A DNA stretch of 64,000 nucleotides from Microbacterium sp. MYb66 (GCF_002979435.1 NZ_PCOV01000006.1:1-64000); one strand, 5' to 3'; counted from the stretch's first letter, positions 27,456 through 37,277 are shown. The notes: a model not told the origin generated them from the letters alone. Numbers and translations are program-made.

Positions 27456-28235
27456 ATGACGACATCGTCCGCCGAGAAGCGGGTCGTGGTGGAAGCCACT
27501 CCCGCGGCCCTCGCCACCCGCGTCGCCGATCGATTCCTCACACGCGTCCGCGCGCGAACCAGGAACGGCCGGATCGCCCACATCGCCCTCACGGGCGGCT
27601 CGATGGGTGGTGCCGTCCTGCGCGCGGCGGCCACCGACCCGCGCGCGGCCGAGATCGACTGGTCACTCGTGCACTTCTGGTGGGGCGACGAGCGGTTCGT
27701 GCCGCGCGACGACACGGATCGCAACTCCCTGCAGTCGCGACAGGCATTGCTCGACCACATCCCGGTTCCCGCCGAGAACGTGCACGAGGTCGCCGGTCCT
27801 GACAGCGGATTGACGCTCGACGAATCGGCAGCGGCCTATGCCGCCGACCTCGCGCGCTTCGGCACCGACGAGAACCCGTGGCCGTCCTTCGCCGTGTGCT
27901 TCCTCGGCGTCGGGCCCGACGGCCACATCGCCTCGCTCTTCCCCGACCGCGAGGAGGTCACGGTGACGGATACCGCGGTCCTGGCCGTCCGCGACTCCCC
28001 CAAGCCGCCGCCGGAGCGCGTCACGCTGACGCGACCGGTGCTCAATTCGTCGAAGCGGGTCTGGCTCGTGCTGACAGGTGCCGACAAGGCGTCCGCACTG
28101 GGCCTCGCACTCGCCGGCGCGAGCTACACGAGTGTGCCCGCCGCCGGAGCCAAGGGTCGCAAGCGCACGGTGATCTTCGTCGACGAGGCCGCTGCGTCCG
28201 AGGTCTCCGCCGATCTCATCGACCAGACCTACTGA
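27456..28235 (+). CDS. pgl: 6-phosphogluconolactonase
   Basis: The 259-residue product hydrolyses the lactone made by Zwf. It has ALTGGSMGGAVLR, the WWGDERFVPRDDTDRN motif and LGVGPDGHIASLFP. The ATG follows AGGAGAG. It is the last gene of the pentose-phosphate operon and converges on the DMT transporter gene with 33 bases between them. Confidence 0.96.
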   Translation: MTTSSAEKRVVVEATPAALATRVADRFLTRVRARTRNGRIAHIALTGGSMGGAVLRAAATDPRAAEIDWSLVHFWWGDERFVPRDDTDRNSLQSRQALLDHIPVPAENVHEVAGPDSGLTLDESAAAYAADLARFGTDENPWPSFAVCFLGVGPDGHIASLFPDREEVTVTDTAVLAVRDSPKPPPERVTLTRPVLNSSKRVWLVLTGADKASALGLALAGASYTSVPAAGAKGRKRTVIFVDEAAASEVSADLIDQTY

Positions 28236-28268
28236 CCGCAGCATCGCTCCCGGTCCTCGCTCGCGCGG

Positions 28269-29390
28269 CTACTGCTGCTCGGTGGGACCGGGCCGCCTCG
28301 GCGGACCGTCGCCGTCATCCGGGCTCTCAGAGCTCTCCGGATGTTCCGTCGCGTCGACGGCCGTCGTCCGCGAGGAGGAGGCTTCTGCGGACGGGCCCTG
28401 TCCCGACGCCGCCGGCGTGCTCCCGCGCTCGATTCCCAGCTCCTGGCTGTCGCTGAGCACCTGCGGGTGGTAACGGGCGAGTCCCACCACTCCCCACACG
28501 GCGATGGCTCCGGCGATCGCGAAGATCACCATGACCCACGGCGGTGCGGCCGCGGCCTCGCCGAGCACGACCATGCCGATCAGAACCGCGACGAGCGGAT
28601 CGACGACGGTGAGGCCGGCGATCACCAGGTCAGGCGGGCCCGAACTGTAGGCGGTCTGCACGAAGTACCCGCCGACCGCGGCCGCGGCCAAGAGCGCGAG
28701 GACGCAGATCGCGGTGATCCACTCGAACTGGCCGGCCTCGATGCGCTTGATGATGACTTTGGCGAGAGTGGCGACGAAGCCGTAGAGCACACCGGCGCCG
28801 ACCACGTAGAACAGCGCGCGCATGCGGTGACGGAGGATCAGCCAGCAGGCTCCGAGGACGATGATCACGACCAGCAGGAGAGCCAGGATCACGAAGAGCT
28901 CGCGCTCCGTCACCTCCTGCTCCGTCGCGTAGATCGCGGCGAAGAAGACGAAGAGGAAGATGCCGCCGACGCAGCAGGCTATGGCTGTGAGCGATTGTCT
29001 CGTCGGACTGTGACCGGAGACTCTCGCGTTCAGAAGCGTCGTGATGACGAGTGCGATGGCACCGAGCGGCTGGACGACGATCAGCGGCGCCTGGACGAGG
29101 GCCGCGAGCTGACAGACCACCGCGAGGCCGAGCATGAGCGTTCCGACGAGCCAAGAAGGCCGAGTGAGCAGTCGTTTCAGCTGGTCGAAGCTCAGGCCCG
29201 ATGCCCCGTCAGCACCGCTGAGGCGCTCGACCTTCTCGACTCCCCGGTGCTGGTACTGCGCACCGAGCGACATGAAGACCGCTCCGGCGAGGGCAAGGGG
29301 GATCCCGAGCAGGATGCCGGGGTTCTGGAAGGCTCCCACGAGCTGATCGCCGACCTGTTCGGCCCCGTTCATCCACACCCCAGCAGTCAC
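28269..29390 (-). CDS. DMT-superfamily transporter (EamA/NIPA-like)
   Basis: The 373-residue product has about nine membrane helices and a long hydrophilic, Ser/Glu/Pro-rich C-terminal tail of about 60 residues. The helices resemble the multidrug/metabolite superfamily, close to NIPA-type proteins that are sometimes linked to magnesium. The substrate is unknown. The GTG start is seven bases after TAGGCT, so it is probably leaderless. It is divergent from def. Confidence 0.8.
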   Translation of the reverse strand: MTAGVWMNGAEQVGDQLVGAFQNPGILLGIPLALAGAVFMSLGAQYQHRGVEKVERLSGADGASGLSFDQLKRLLTRPSWLVGTLMLGLAVVCQLAALVQAPLIVVQPLGAIALVITTLLNARVSGHSPTRQSLTAIACCVGGIFLFVFFAAIYATEQEVTERELFVILALLLVVIIVLGACWLILRHRMRALFYVVGAGVLYGFVATLAKVIIKRIEAGQFEWITAICVLALLAAAAVGGYFVQTAYSSGPPDLVIAGLTVVDPLVAVLIGMVVLGEAAAAPPWVMVIFAIAGAIAVWGVVGLARYHPQVLSDSQELGIERGSTPAASGQGPSAEASSSRTTAVDATEHPESSESPDDGDGPPRRPGPTEQQ

Positions 29391-29397
29391 GCGTATG

Positions 29398-29403
29398 AGC
29401 CTA
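29398..29403 (-). promoter_or_regulatory. Leaderless promoter -10 (TAGGCT) of the DMT gene
   Basis: TAGGCT is followed by seven bases and the GTG at 29390. It faces the def promoter within a 44-base intergenic space. Confidence 0.6.
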
Positions 29404-29422
29404 CCTGGCGAGCACCGCCGAC

Positions 29423-29428
29423 TAGGGT
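29423..29428 (+). promoter_or_regulatory. Leaderless promoter -10 (TAGGGT) of def
   Basis: TAGGGT is followed by six bases and the GTG at 29435. Its start codon would be the transcript's first base. Confidence 0.6.
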
Positions 29429-29434
29429 TGTGAC

Positions 29435-30001
29435 GTGGCTGTACTTCCGATTCGCATCATGGGCGACCCTGTCCTGCACTCCCCCGCATCCCCCGTCGAA
29501 GAGATCACCGACGACGTCCGAACCCTCGTCGCCGACATGTTCGAGACGATGGACACCGCACCCGGCGTCGGACTCGCTGCCCCGCAGGTCGGCGTTCCGC
29601 TGCGGATCTACACGTACGCCTACGTCGACGACGACGATCAGCCCTGGCGCGGGGTTCTCATCAATCCGGTCCTCTGGATGGTGCCGCTCGAACCGGGAGA
29701 TCCCGACCCGGACCTGGAGTCCGAGGGCTGCCTCTCCTTCCCCGGCGAGCGATTCCCCCTGCGCCGCTCCGAGCGGGTGCACGTGACGGCTACCGACTTG
29801 GACGGTCAGCCGATCTCGATCGACGTCGACGGCTGGCGCGCGCGCATCATGCAGCACGAGTTCGACCACCTCGACGGCATCCTCTACGTCGACCGTCTCT
29901 CCGACGGCGACTGGAAGACCGTGCAGAAGATCGCCCGCAAGCGCGGATGGGGCCGCCCCGGAGCGAGCTGGATGCCGGGCGTGGACGACCTCGAGGGCTG
30001 A
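29435..30001 (+). CDS. def: Peptide deformylase
   Basis: The enzyme removes the formyl group from new proteins using a metal ion. The 188-residue product has all three motifs: GVGLAAPQ (44-51), EGCLSFPG (97-104, ligand C99) and HEFDH (141-145, two His ligands and catalytic Glu). The GTG start lies six bases after TAGGGT. No fmt gene is adjacent. Confidence 0.97.
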   Translation: MAVLPIRIMGDPVLHSPASPVEEITDDVRTLVADMFETMDTAPGVGLAAPQVGVPLRIYTYAYVDDDDQPWRGVLINPVLWMVPLEPGDPDPDLESEGCLSFPGERFPLRRSERVHVTATDLDGQPISIDVDGWRARIMQHEFDHLDGILYVDRLSDGDWKTVQKIARKRGWGRPGASWMPGVDDLEG

Positions 30002-30049
30002 GGCCCTCCCCCTGCACACCGCATCTTCGCGACGCGGAGGAAGACCGAC

Positions 30050-30553
30050 ATGATGACACTGCACCCTCGATACGCACTGCTGCTGGCCGGATGCGCGGTG
30101 GCGCTTTCCGCAGCCCTCGCCGGCTGCAGCGCCGTCGAGACCGCTCCGGGCAGTGGCTCGACCCGCGCAAGCGAGAGCGCAAACGCGACGCCGACGTCCG
30201 AGGACCCGCTCGCCCCGGAGACGGGCGATTGCCGCAACGAAGGCTCAAGCGGCCTGCCCTCCGACGCCGAGGTCGTTCCCTGCACCGAGCCGCATGACGA
30301 AGAGGTCTTCCACACGATCACGCTGACCGGGTCGACTTTCTCGCAGGAGATGGTCGACAGCGCCATCACGGAGTGCGTCGGCGATCCGTTCACCGCCTTC
30401 GTCGGCGTGAGCAAGGCGGAATCCTCCCTCGACGTGTATCCCTTCACCCCGACGAGCGAGACGTGGGATCAGGCCGGAGGCCGCGTGGTCTCGTGCGTGC
30501 TGTTCGATCCCGCCGGCCCCGTCGAGGGAAGCCTCGAAGGCTCCGCACGCTGA
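30050..30553 (+). CDS. Septum-formation-family lipoprotein
   Basis: The 167-residue product has a signal peptide ending in lipobox LAGC (23-26), a Ser/Thr-rich linker, then a domain with GDCRNEG, VPCTEPHDEEVFHTI, ITECVGDPF and VSCVLFDP. The paired Cys and PHDEEV motif match the septum-formation domain of actinobacterial exported proteins. It is anchored outside the membrane. GGAGGAAG precedes the ATG; a second ATG follows directly. A strong terminator lies 30 bases downstream. Confidence 0.82.
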   Translation: MMTLHPRYALLLAGCAVALSAALAGCSAVETAPGSGSTRASESANATPTSEDPLAPETGDCRNEGSSGLPSDAEVVPCTEPHDEEVFHTITLTGSTFSQEMVDSAITECVGDPFTAFVGVSKAESSLDVYPFTPTSETWDQAGGRVVSCVLFDPAGPVEGSLEGSAR

Positions 30554-30580
30554 GCCCGGCGCACAACCGCCGGGAACGAG

Positions 30581-30608
30581 AAAGGCCCCCTCCGTGGAGG
30601 GGGCCTTT
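30581..30608. terminator. Bidirectional terminator with 13-bp perfect stem
   Basis: Arms at 30581-30593 and 30596-30608 (AAAGGCCCCCTCC and its complement) are exact. TTT follows on both strands. It ends the lipoprotein transcript and the tRNA-Asn transcript that comes from the other side. Confidence 0.9.
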
Positions 30609-30612
30609 CCGT

Positions 30613-30688
30613 TGGCTCCCCGGCTTGGACTCGAACCAAGAACCTGCCGGTTAACAGCCGGCTGCTCTGCCAATTGAGCTACCGAGGA
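30613..30688 (-). tRNA. tRNA-Asn, anticodon GTT
   Basis: On the minus strand the sequence runs from TCCTCGG at the 5' end to an encoded CCA (30615-30613). The 7-bp acceptor stem, D arm (GCTCAATTGGCAGAGC), anticodon arm GCCGG-CTGTTAA-CCGGC with GTT, and T arm with GGTTCGAGTCC are all present. No intron is seen. Confidence 0.95.
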
Positions 30689-30785
30689 ATGTGCTCCGCT
30701 GAGCGGGCAACTCGACAAGCTTAGCAAACTCCTGACGGTGTTCGTGACACCGGGCCGCCCTTCGCGGATGCCGGGCGTGTCGGGC

Positions 30786-31559
30786 TCAGCGCCGCGAATC
30801 CGACTCCGCATTCGGCACCCAGAGCAGGTCCTTGCCGACGCCGCGGGCCACGACATGACCGCTGCGGAGCATGAGCGTCTCGGCGTTCAGCTCACGGATG
30901 AAGGCCGCGTCGTTGGTGACGAGCAGCGCCGCCATCGACTGCTCCTTCCGGCGACGTGTGATCGCGTCGAACACCACCGGCCGCACTTCGAGATCGAGAT
31001 TCGCGAGCACCTCGTCGGCGATGAGGACCTTGGGCTCCAGAACGAACGAGCGGGCGATCGCCACACGCTGGCGCATGCCTGCGCTGAGCTCGTAGGGGAA
31101 CTTCGCCGCTGTGCCCAGCGGAAGGTGCAGCTCGTCGAGGAGTGTGGCCACGCGGATCGAGAGCGCCTTCGAGTTCACGCGTCGCTCGCGGATGAGGATC
31201 GGCTCGGCGATCACCTCGTTCACGGTCAGCCTCGGAGGCAGGTCGGCGCCGGCGCCCTGTGGCACGAAGCCGGTGCGGTAGGTGAGGATCCGATGCTTGC
31301 GGCCCGGACGACGCACGTCCACGCCGCACACCTCGGCCCGCCCGCCGACCACCTTCACCGAGGGGTCGGTGGAACCGGCGAGAGCGGCGACCAGAGTCGA
31401 CTTCCCCGACCCCGTGGGGCCGGCGACGCAGATGAGCTCACCGGGGGCGAGAGAGAAGGTCACGCCGTCGACGGCTCGGGTCGGCATCCCGTGACCGATC
31501 CTGTCGATCACCAGATCCGAGCAGTCGATCGCGTTCGGGGACTCGGGCCTGCGGGACAT
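30786..31559 (-). CDS. ABC transporter ATPase without a permease partner nearby
   Basis: The 257-residue product has Walker A GPTGSGKSTL, a Q-loop in FVPQGAG, an altered signature LSAGMRQRVAIARS (Ala for the first Gly) and an altered Walker B VLIADEVLANLD (Val for the usual Pro). The D-loop Leu-Asp is kept, and the switch region reads VTNDAAF with Asn in place of His. The loss of the switch His could lower ATPase activity. It resembles peptide-import ATPases. The ATG at 31559 follows AGGA; an earlier GTG is possible. It lies after dnaG in the same direction. Confidence 0.78.
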   Translation of the reverse strand: MSRRPESPNAIDCSDLVIDRIGHGMPTRAVDGVTFSLAPGELICVAGPTGSGKSTLVAALAGSTDPSVKVVGGRAEVCGVDVRRPGRKHRILTYRTGFVPQGAGADLPPRLTVNEVIAEPILIRERRVNSKALSIRVATLLDELHLPLGTAAKFPYELSAGMRQRVAIARSFVLEPKVLIADEVLANLDLEVRPVVFDAITRRRKEQSMAALLVTNDAAFIRELNAETLMLRSGHVVARGVGKDLLWVPNAESDSRR

Positions 31560-31595
31560 GTATCCATCCTGCCCTCTCGACGGCACCGGTCGAGG

Positions 31596-33455
31596 TTACG
31601 ACTCGGCGAAGCGCTGACGCTCCGCGTCGATGTCGCGCAGACGCATCCGCAGCGCTCGGCCGCCGTCCGAGTCCGCAGGCACCCGCTGCACTGCGCCGAG
31701 GAGCTCCTGTTTCTCATGCTCGAGTCGCCGGAGGATGAGCCGCCGGGCGAGGTCGGCCACGGTGGCCACGGCACGCTCTTCGTCACGAGCAGGGAACGGC
31801 GTCATCAGCAGCTCTCCCGCGAGCGAGCGGTACGGCTCGCGGACGCTGTTCACAGCCTCCGTCACCCACCCGGCTCTCGTGCGATCGGGGGCGGATGCCA
31901 CCGCCTCACGCACCGCGTCCAGCCCCGGCGTGCGGAAAGGAGCTTCGAGGGCCCGGCTCAGGAGCGCCTGGTCCACCTGGTGGCCGTACTGCAAGGCCCC
32001 CATCAGTGCGTCCCGTTCCACGGCGACGTCGGGGCTGCGCGGGAGACTCGCGAGCGTGACCGGGGCGACGACGGCCACCCCCGTCGCAGGATCGATCTGG
32101 GGGGCTTCACGACGCACCGGCTGCGGGCTCGACCCGCCACGGGCGGCCCGCTCGACTTCGCTGCGCACCTCAGTCGGGTCCATCCCGAGCCGGCGTGCGA
32201 GAACACGCTCGTAACCCGGCCGCAGGAGCTGGTCACGGATCTCGGCCACGATCGGCGCCGCGGCGCGGAGCGCACCGACCCGCCCCTCGACCGTGGAGAG
32301 GTCGAAACCGCCGAGCTTGCGGTCGATCGCGAACTCGAACATCGGCTGCTTCGTGTCCATCAGCCCGCGAACCGCCGCATCACCGCGCTGGAGGCGCATG
32401 TCGCACGGGTCGAGTCCGTCGGGCGCGACTGCGACGAACGTCTGCGCGTTGAACCGATCGTCCTCCGTGAAGGCACGCAGGGCGGCCTTCTGACCGGCCT
32501 CATCGCCGTCGAAGGTGAAGACGACCTCGCCCGAGGCGTTGTCGTCGCCCATGACGCGACGCAGCACCTTGATGTGCTCCGTGCCGAAGGCGGTGCCGCA
32601 GGTCGCGATGGCGGTCGTGAGGCCGGCGAGGTGGCAGGCCATCACGTCGGTGTAGCCCTCGACGACGACCACTCGGCGTGGATCCCCTCGTGCGATGTCG
32701 CGCTTGGCGAGGTCGAGCCCGTAGAGCACCTGCGCCTTCTTGTAGATGGGGGTCTCGGGGGTGTTCAGGTACTTGGGACCGTTGTCGTCGTCGAAGAGCT
32801 TGCGCGCGCCGAAGCCGATCGTCTGGCCGGAGACGTCGCGGATCGGCCACACGAGGCGCCCACGGAACCGGTCGTAGACGCCGCGCTGACCGGTGGAGAC
32901 CAGACCGGCGTTGCTGAGCTCTTCTCGGGTGAAGCCCTGCGCAGTGAGCGCCTTGAGCATGCCGTCCCAGCCGCGCGGCGCGAAGCCCACGCCGAAATGC
33001 GCCGCCGCGCCGGCATCGAACCCGCGCTCACCCAGGAAGCGTCGACCGGCCTCCGCGTCGGGGGTGAGCAGCTGCGCGCGGAAGAACTCCGCCGCGGCGG
33101 TGTTCGCTGCGTAGAGCCGACTGCGACCGCTCGTCTCGGGCGCTGCTCCGCCGTCTTCGTAGTGGAGCGTGTACCCGATGCGACCGGCGAGGCGCTCGAC
33201 GGCCTCGGTGAAACTGACGTGGTCCATCTCGCGCAGGAACGAGTAGACGTCGCCGGACTCCCCGCAGCCGAAGCAGTGGTAGTAGCCCACCTGCTGGCGC
33301 ACGTGGAAGCTCGGGCTCTTCTCGTCGTGGAAGGGACACAGGCCCTTGAGGGATCCGACGCCCGCGGATTTGAGGGCGACTCGCTCACCGACGATGTCGG
33401 CGATGTTCGTCCGCGCTTTCACCTCGTCGACGTCGGCCTGCAGTATCCGCGGCAT
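31596..33455 (-). CDS. dnaG: DNA primase
   Basis: The enzyme makes RNA primers for replication. The 619-residue product has the N-terminal zinc ribbon with C40, H43, C61 and C64, the RNA polymerase core with [20 protein letters not shown] and TOPRIM motifs [11 protein letters not shown] and [13 protein letters not shown], and a C-terminal DnaB-interacting part. The ATG shares one base with the dgt stop. This is a normal gene of normal length. Confidence 0.97.
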   Translation of the reverse strand: MPRILQADVDEVKARTNIADIVGERVALKSAGVGSLKGLCPFHDEKSPSFHVRQQVGYYHCFGCGESGDVYSFLREMDHVSFTEAVERLAGRIGYTLHYEDGGAAPETSGRSRLYAANTAAAEFFRAQLLTPDAEAGRRFLGERGFDAGAAAHFGVGFAPRGWDGMLKALTAQGFTREELSNAGLVSTGQRGVYDRFRGRLVWPIRDVSGQTIGFGARKLFDDDNGPKYLNTPETPIYKKAQVLYGLDLAKRDIARGDPRRVVVVEGYTDVMACHLAGLTTAIATCGTAFGTEHIKVLRRVMGDDNASGEVVFTFDGDEAGQKAALRAFTEDDRFNAQTFVAVAPDGLDPCDMRLQRGDAAVRGLMDTKQPMFEFAIDRKLGGFDLSTVEGRVGALRAAAPIVAEIRDQLLRPGYERVLARRLGMDPTEVRSEVERAARGGSSPQPVRREAPQIDPATGVAVVAPVTLASLPRSPDVAVERDALMGALQYGHQVDQALLSRALEAPFRTPGLDAVREAVASAPDRTRAGWVTEAVNSVREPYRSLAGELLMTPFPARDEERAVATVADLARRLILRRLEHEKQELLGAVQRVPADSDGGRALRMRLRDIDAERQRFAES

Positions 33456-34840
33456 CAGTGCGCCCCTTCGGCGACGGGCCGCCTCTCGGCGTGTGCCCGG
33501 GCGCCGGGACGAGCGTGACGGGGCGTCCAGATGCCGACCTCCGCCGGATCGATCTCGCCCACCAGACGGTTGTGCCAGTCGATCGCGCTCTGATCGGTGA
33601 GACTCGCGATCTGGTCCACCACGACCCTGGCACGCTCGGCGTCATCCTCAGCCGCGACGAAGTCGGCGGCGAAAGCGGGCTCGAGCACATCGGAGCCGGC
33701 GGACCACAGCGCGTCCGTCGACCAGAGCGCGTCGGCGAGGCGCTTCAACACCCGGCGCTGCTCTTTGTAGACGCCCTTGCGGGCTTCGATCGTGACGATC
33801 GCCTGACCCATGATGCCTTTGAGGACCGCGATCTCCACTTCGATGACTCGCGGCACGATGACGTGGGCGTTGTAGCGGACCAGCCCGGTGCTTCCGTACG
33901 CCTCCTTGGTGGCGGCGACCGCGGCCTTGGCGAAACGCCCGATCAGGTCGCTCGTCAGGTTCTTGAGCCGGGCGAGCGCCTGGCGGGAGCGGTCGAAAGA
34001 CGCCAGCCACATCGGCTGGGACGCGAGACGATAGAGCGCGTCGGCGAGCTCGTCTCGCGTGAAGTCGTATCCGACCCACTGCTGGATGCGGCCGACGAGC
34101 GCGTCATGCGCGTGCGGGTCGGCGAGCTGGGCGACGTCGACGTAGCCGTTCACGATCGCGTCCTCGAAGTCGTGCACGGAGTACGCGATGTCGTCGGAGA
34201 GATCCATGATCTCGGCTTCGATGCAGCGCAGACGACCGGGGGCTCCCTCGCGCATCCACCGGAACACGGCCTCGTCCTCGGGGTACACGCCGAACTTCAG
34301 CCGCCCCCCGGGGTCCGGCACCGGGCTGTCGACCGTCCACGGGTACTTGCATGTCGCGTCGAGGCTGGCGCGGGTCAGGTTCAGTCCGACCGAGCGGTCG
34401 TCGTCGTCGAGCACCTTCGCCTCGAGCCGAGAGAGAATCCGCAGGGACTGGGCGTTGCCCTCGAAGCCGCCGATCGGCTCGGCCCATTCGTTGAGGGCCC
34501 GCTCGCCGTTGTGTCCGAAGGGCGGGTGCCCGAGGTCGTGGCTGAGGCACGCGGTGTCGACGACATCGGCCGAGACGCCGAGTGCGACGGCGAGCTCGCG
34601 CCCGACCTGGGCGACCTCGAGCGAATGGGTCAGCCGGTTACGCGCGAAATCGGCCGTGCTGGCGGGGCTCAGCACCTGCGTCTTCGCGGCGAGCCTGCGG
34701 AGTGCCGCGGAGTGCAGCACGCGCGCGCGGTCGCGAGCGAAGTCGTTGCGCTCGGATCGATGGGTCTCGGCGAAGAAGCGCTCGGCGTCTCGCGCGTCAT
34801 AGCCGTCGGCGCGCAGGCCGACCTGAGGGTCAACCGCCAC
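33455..34840 (-). CDS. dgt: Deoxyguanosinetriphosphate triphosphohydrolase-like HD protein
   Basis: The family hydrolyses dNTPs to nucleosides and triphosphate. The 461-residue product has the HD-domain metal ligands in [15 protein letters not shown] and [16 protein letters not shown], and a later Asp in [15 protein letters not shown]. The GTG at 34840 is preferred because GGAG lies ten bases upstream; a GTG seven codons earlier overlaps dusB more. dusB, dgt and dnaG form one run, a common actinobacterial order. Confidence 0.92.
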   Translation of the reverse strand: MAVDPQVGLRADGYDARDAERFFAETHRSERNDFARDRARVLHSAALRRLAAKTQVLSPASTADFARNRLTHSLEVAQVGRELAVALGVSADVVDTACLSHDLGHPPFGHNGERALNEWAEPIGGFEGNAQSLRILSRLEAKVLDDDDRSVGLNLTRASLDATCKYPWTVDSPVPDPGGRLKFGVYPEDEAVFRWMREGAPGRLRCIEAEIMDLSDDIAYSVHDFEDAIVNGYVDVAQLADPHAHDALVGRIQQWVGYDFTRDELADALYRLASQPMWLASFDRSRQALARLKNLTSDLIGRFAKAAVAATKEAYGSTGLVRYNAHVIVPRVIEVEIAVLKGIMGQAIVTIEARKGVYKEQRRVLKRLADALWSTDALWSAGSDVLEPAFAADFVAAEDDAERARVVVDQIASLTDQSAIDWHNRLVGEIDPAEVGIWTPRHARPGARAHAERRPVAEGAH

Positions 34841-35984
34841 TGTTCTCGATCTCCGCTCCACGCATCATCTCGGAGGCGGACGACGCGAGTTCTCGCGACT
34901 CCAGCCACTTGTCCGGCAGTGCCGGTCGTTTGGGGTGCCCGGATCGCCCGCGCTGACCCTCGGCATCCGCGCCGGGGTACGGAGCCGTGCGATCGAGACG
35001 CCCGAGGAAGTCGTCGATCTCGGCCAGGCTGGACGAGGTCGCCAGACCCGTGCGGATATCGCCGCCGACGGGATAGCCCTTGAAGTACCACGACACGTGC
35101 TTGCGCACATCGCGGCATCCGCGGTCCTCGTCCTCGAAGAAGTCGACGAGCAGCTCGGCGTGCCGACGGAAGGCGTCGGCGACGAAACCGAGTGTCGCAT
35201 CGACCTTCTTGCCCTCGCCTCCGAACGCGGTGGCGAGCTCACCGAACAGCCACGGGCGCCCGAGGCATCCGCGTCCGACGACGACGCCGTCGCAGTCGGT
35301 CTGGGCCATCATGCGCACCGCGTCGTCGGCAGACCAGATGTCTCCGTTGCCGAGGACCGGGATGCTCGTCACGGCCTGCTTGAGCTCGCCGATGGCGTTC
35401 CAGTCGGCGAAGCCCGAGTAGAACTCGCTCGCCGTCCGCGCATGCAGCGCGACGGCCGCCGCACCGGCGTCTTCGGCCGCGCGTCCCGCCTCGATGAACG
35501 TCAGGTGCTCTGGATCGATCCCTTTGCGCATCTTCACGGTGAGCGGCACGTCTCCCGCCGCCTCGACGGCCTGGGCGACGATGTCGGAGAAGAGCTTCGA
35601 CTTCCACGGGAGCGCTGCTCCCCCGCCCCGGCGGGTGACCTTCGGGACCGGGCATCCGAAGTTCAGGTCGATGTGGTCGGCGTGATCTTCGGCGACGATG
35701 ATCCGCACGGCCTCGGCGATGGTCTTCGGATCGACGCCGTAGAGCTGGATGGACCGCGGCGTCTCCGACTCGTGGTGACGGATCAACCGCATCGTGGTCT
35801 CGTTGCGCTCGACGAGGGCGCGTGACGTGATCATCTCGCTCACGTAGAGCCCGGCGCCGTACTCGCGGCACAGACGCCGGAAGGCGGTGTTGGTGATCCC
35901 CGCCATGGGTGCGAGGACGACCGGCACGTCGAGATCGATCGGACCGATGCGAAGGGGGCGGGCGGGGGCGGTGGCGAGAGTCAT
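34830..35984 (-). CDS. dusB: tRNA-dihydrouridine synthase
   Basis: The 384-residue flavoenzyme reduces uridines in tRNA. It has VVLAPMAGITNTAFR, LNFGCPVPKVTRRGGGAA with the catalytic Cys, TVKMRKGID, VALHARTASEFYSG and the VLGNGDIWSADDA FMN-binding stretch. GGAGGGG precedes the ATG. It leads the dus-dgt-dnaG run. The name dusB follows family use; the target uridine is not proven. Confidence 0.93.
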   Translation of the reverse strand: MTLATAPARPLRIGPIDLDVPVVLAPMAGITNTAFRRLCREYGAGLYVSEMITSRALVERNETTMRLIRHHESETPRSIQLYGVDPKTIAEAVRIIVAEDHADHIDLNFGCPVPKVTRRGGGAALPWKSKLFSDIVAQAVEAAGDVPLTVKMRKGIDPEHLTFIEAGRAAEDAGAAAVALHARTASEFYSGFADWNAIGELKQAVTSIPVLGNGDIWSADDAVRMMAQTDCDGVVVGRGCLGRPWLFGELATAFGGEGKKVDATLGFVADAFRRHAELLVDFFEDEDRGCRDVRKHVSWYFKGYPVGGDIRTGLATSSSLAEIDDFLGRLDRTAPYPGADAEGQRGRSGHPKRPALPDKWLESRELASSASEMMRGAEIENSGG

Positions 35985-36031
35985 GTCCCCTCCATTCTCC
36001 CAGACGCGGAGCCAGGAGGGATGCTGCGATC

Positions 36032-36037
36032 TAAGCT
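36032..36037 (+). promoter_or_regulatory. Leaderless promoter -10 (TAAGCT) of the peroxidase gene
   Basis: TAAGCT is followed by six bases and the ATG at 36044. This supports ATG 36044 over the GTG at 36038, which would abut the -10 box. Confidence 0.6.
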
Positions 36038-36043
36038 GTGAAT

Positions 36044-36538
36044 ATGACCGATTCCGCGCTCCGTACGATCCCGTTCACCGACGCGAAGGGCGAGGAGAAG
36101 ACCCTCGACGATCTCGGTGCCGACGTGGTGCTGGTCGTGAATGTCGCGTCCAAGTGCGGCCTCACCCCGCAGTACGAGCAGCTCGAGGAACTGCAGCGCC
36201 TCTACGGCGATCGCGGCTTCACCGTCGTGGGGTTCCCCTGCAACCAGTTCTTCGGCCAGGAGCCGGGTTCGGTCGACGACATCCTCGAGTTCTGCTCGAC
36301 GACCTACGGCGTCACCTTCCCTGTGAACGACAAGGTCAAGGTGAACGGCAAGAACGCCGCCGAGCTGTACAAGGCGCTCAAGGAGGTCCCGGATGCCGGC
36401 GGCAAGGCCGGCCGCGTCGAGTGGAACTTCGAGAAGTTCCTCGTGCTGCCGGACGGAGACGTCCTGCGCTTCCGCCCGAAGCAGAAGCCGGACGCCCCCG
36501 AGATCGTCAGCGCGATCGAGGCGGCTCTGACCCGCTAG
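36044..36538 (+). CDS. Glutathione peroxidase family protein
   Basis: The 164-residue thioredoxin-fold product has the active-site motif VNVASKCGLTPQYE with C38 in place of selenocysteine, then GFPCNQFFGQEPG and the late WNFEKFLV. Cys-type enzymes of this family usually use thioredoxin or mycothiol-linked systems rather than glutathione. Its 3' end overlaps the converging DsbA-type gene by four bases. Confidence 0.93.
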   Translation: MTDSALRTIPFTDAKGEEKTLDDLGADVVLVVNVASKCGLTPQYEQLEELQRLYGDRGFTVVGFPCNQFFGQEPGSVDDILEFCSTTYGVTFPVNDKVKVNGKNAAELYKALKEVPDAGGKAGRVEWNFEKFLVLPDGDVLRFRPKQKPDAPEIVSAIEAALTR

Positions 36539-37221
36539 ACCGCAGCGGCCTCCGCCTCGGGCTCCCCCCGCTTCGCCCAGAGGTCGCGGAGGACGTTCTC
36601 GAACGCTGCGGGCGGCTGCGCACCGCTGATGCCGTACTGACCGTCGACGACGAAGAACGGCACACCCTGGATCCCGTAGGCACGTGCCTGAGCCTGGTCC
36701 TGCCGAACAGCGGGAAGGTACTGCTCGCTCTCGAGTGCCGCGCGGGCCCGATCCGGGTCGAGTCCGACCTCGGCCGCGAGCTCGACGAGGTCATCGATGC
36801 GCCCGACGTGCTTGCCCTCGGTGAAGTAGGCGGACATGAGCCGCTCCTCCATTTCGTGCTGCAGCCCCTCGGCCTTCGCGAAGTGCAGCACCTCGTGCGC
36901 CTTCACCGTGTTGGTGTGCTGCAGCAGATCGAAGCGGTACTGGAGTCCGGCGTTCGCGGCGACGCCGGTCACGTTCGACAGCATCTGCTCGACCTGCTCC
37001 CGCGGCATGCCCTTGTGGCCGGCGAGGAAGTCGATCTCATCGCCGTCGAAGTCGACGGGGGTGTCAGGGGAGAGCTCGAACGAGTGGAAGGTGATGTTGA
37101 CCTGCGGCGCGTCCTCGTCGGCGGCGACCGCTTCGAGACCCTTCTCGAGGTTGCGCTTGCCGATGTAGCACCAGGGGCAGGCGATGTCGGACCAGATGTC
37201 GATGGAGATGGGTTCAGTCAC
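36535..37221 (-). CDS. DsbA-family oxidoreductase (FrnE-like)
   Basis: The 228-residue cytoplasmic product has the CPWC redox motif (C15, C18) in WSDIACPWCYIGKRNLE, an all-helical insertion, and IQGVPFFVVDGQYGISGAQ with the cis-Pro. FrnE-like proteins act in polyketide steps or oxidative stress; no polyketide genes are here. The next gene on the other side is a peroxidase, which suggests a redox role. The start is GTG. Confidence 0.9.
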   Translation of the reverse strand: MTEPISIDIWSDIACPWCYIGKRNLEKGLEAVAADEDAPQVNITFHSFELSPDTPVDFDGDEIDFLAGHKGMPREQVEQMLSNVTGVAANAGLQYRFDLLQHTNTVKAHEVLHFAKAEGLQHEMEERLMSAYFTEGKHVGRIDDLVELAAEVGLDPDRARAALESEQYLPAVRQDQAQARAYGIQGVPFFVVDGQYGISGAQPPAAFENVLRDLWAKRGEPEAEAAAV

Positions 37222-37277
37222 ACTTCATCCAACCGCATGGTTCTGTGAGCTATTCCATGGCACCGCGAGGCCGCCGA

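Noticed and set aside
30738-33518. A plus-strand open frame of 926 codons
   Set aside because: It lies opposite dnaG and the ABC ATPase gene, which carry full family motifs. Its own composition is Arg/Glu/His-rich with no recognisable domain.
36038-36043. GTG at 36038 as the glutathione peroxidase start
   Set aside because: It directly abuts the TAAGCT -10 box, while ATG 36044 has the six-base spacing repeated in this window.
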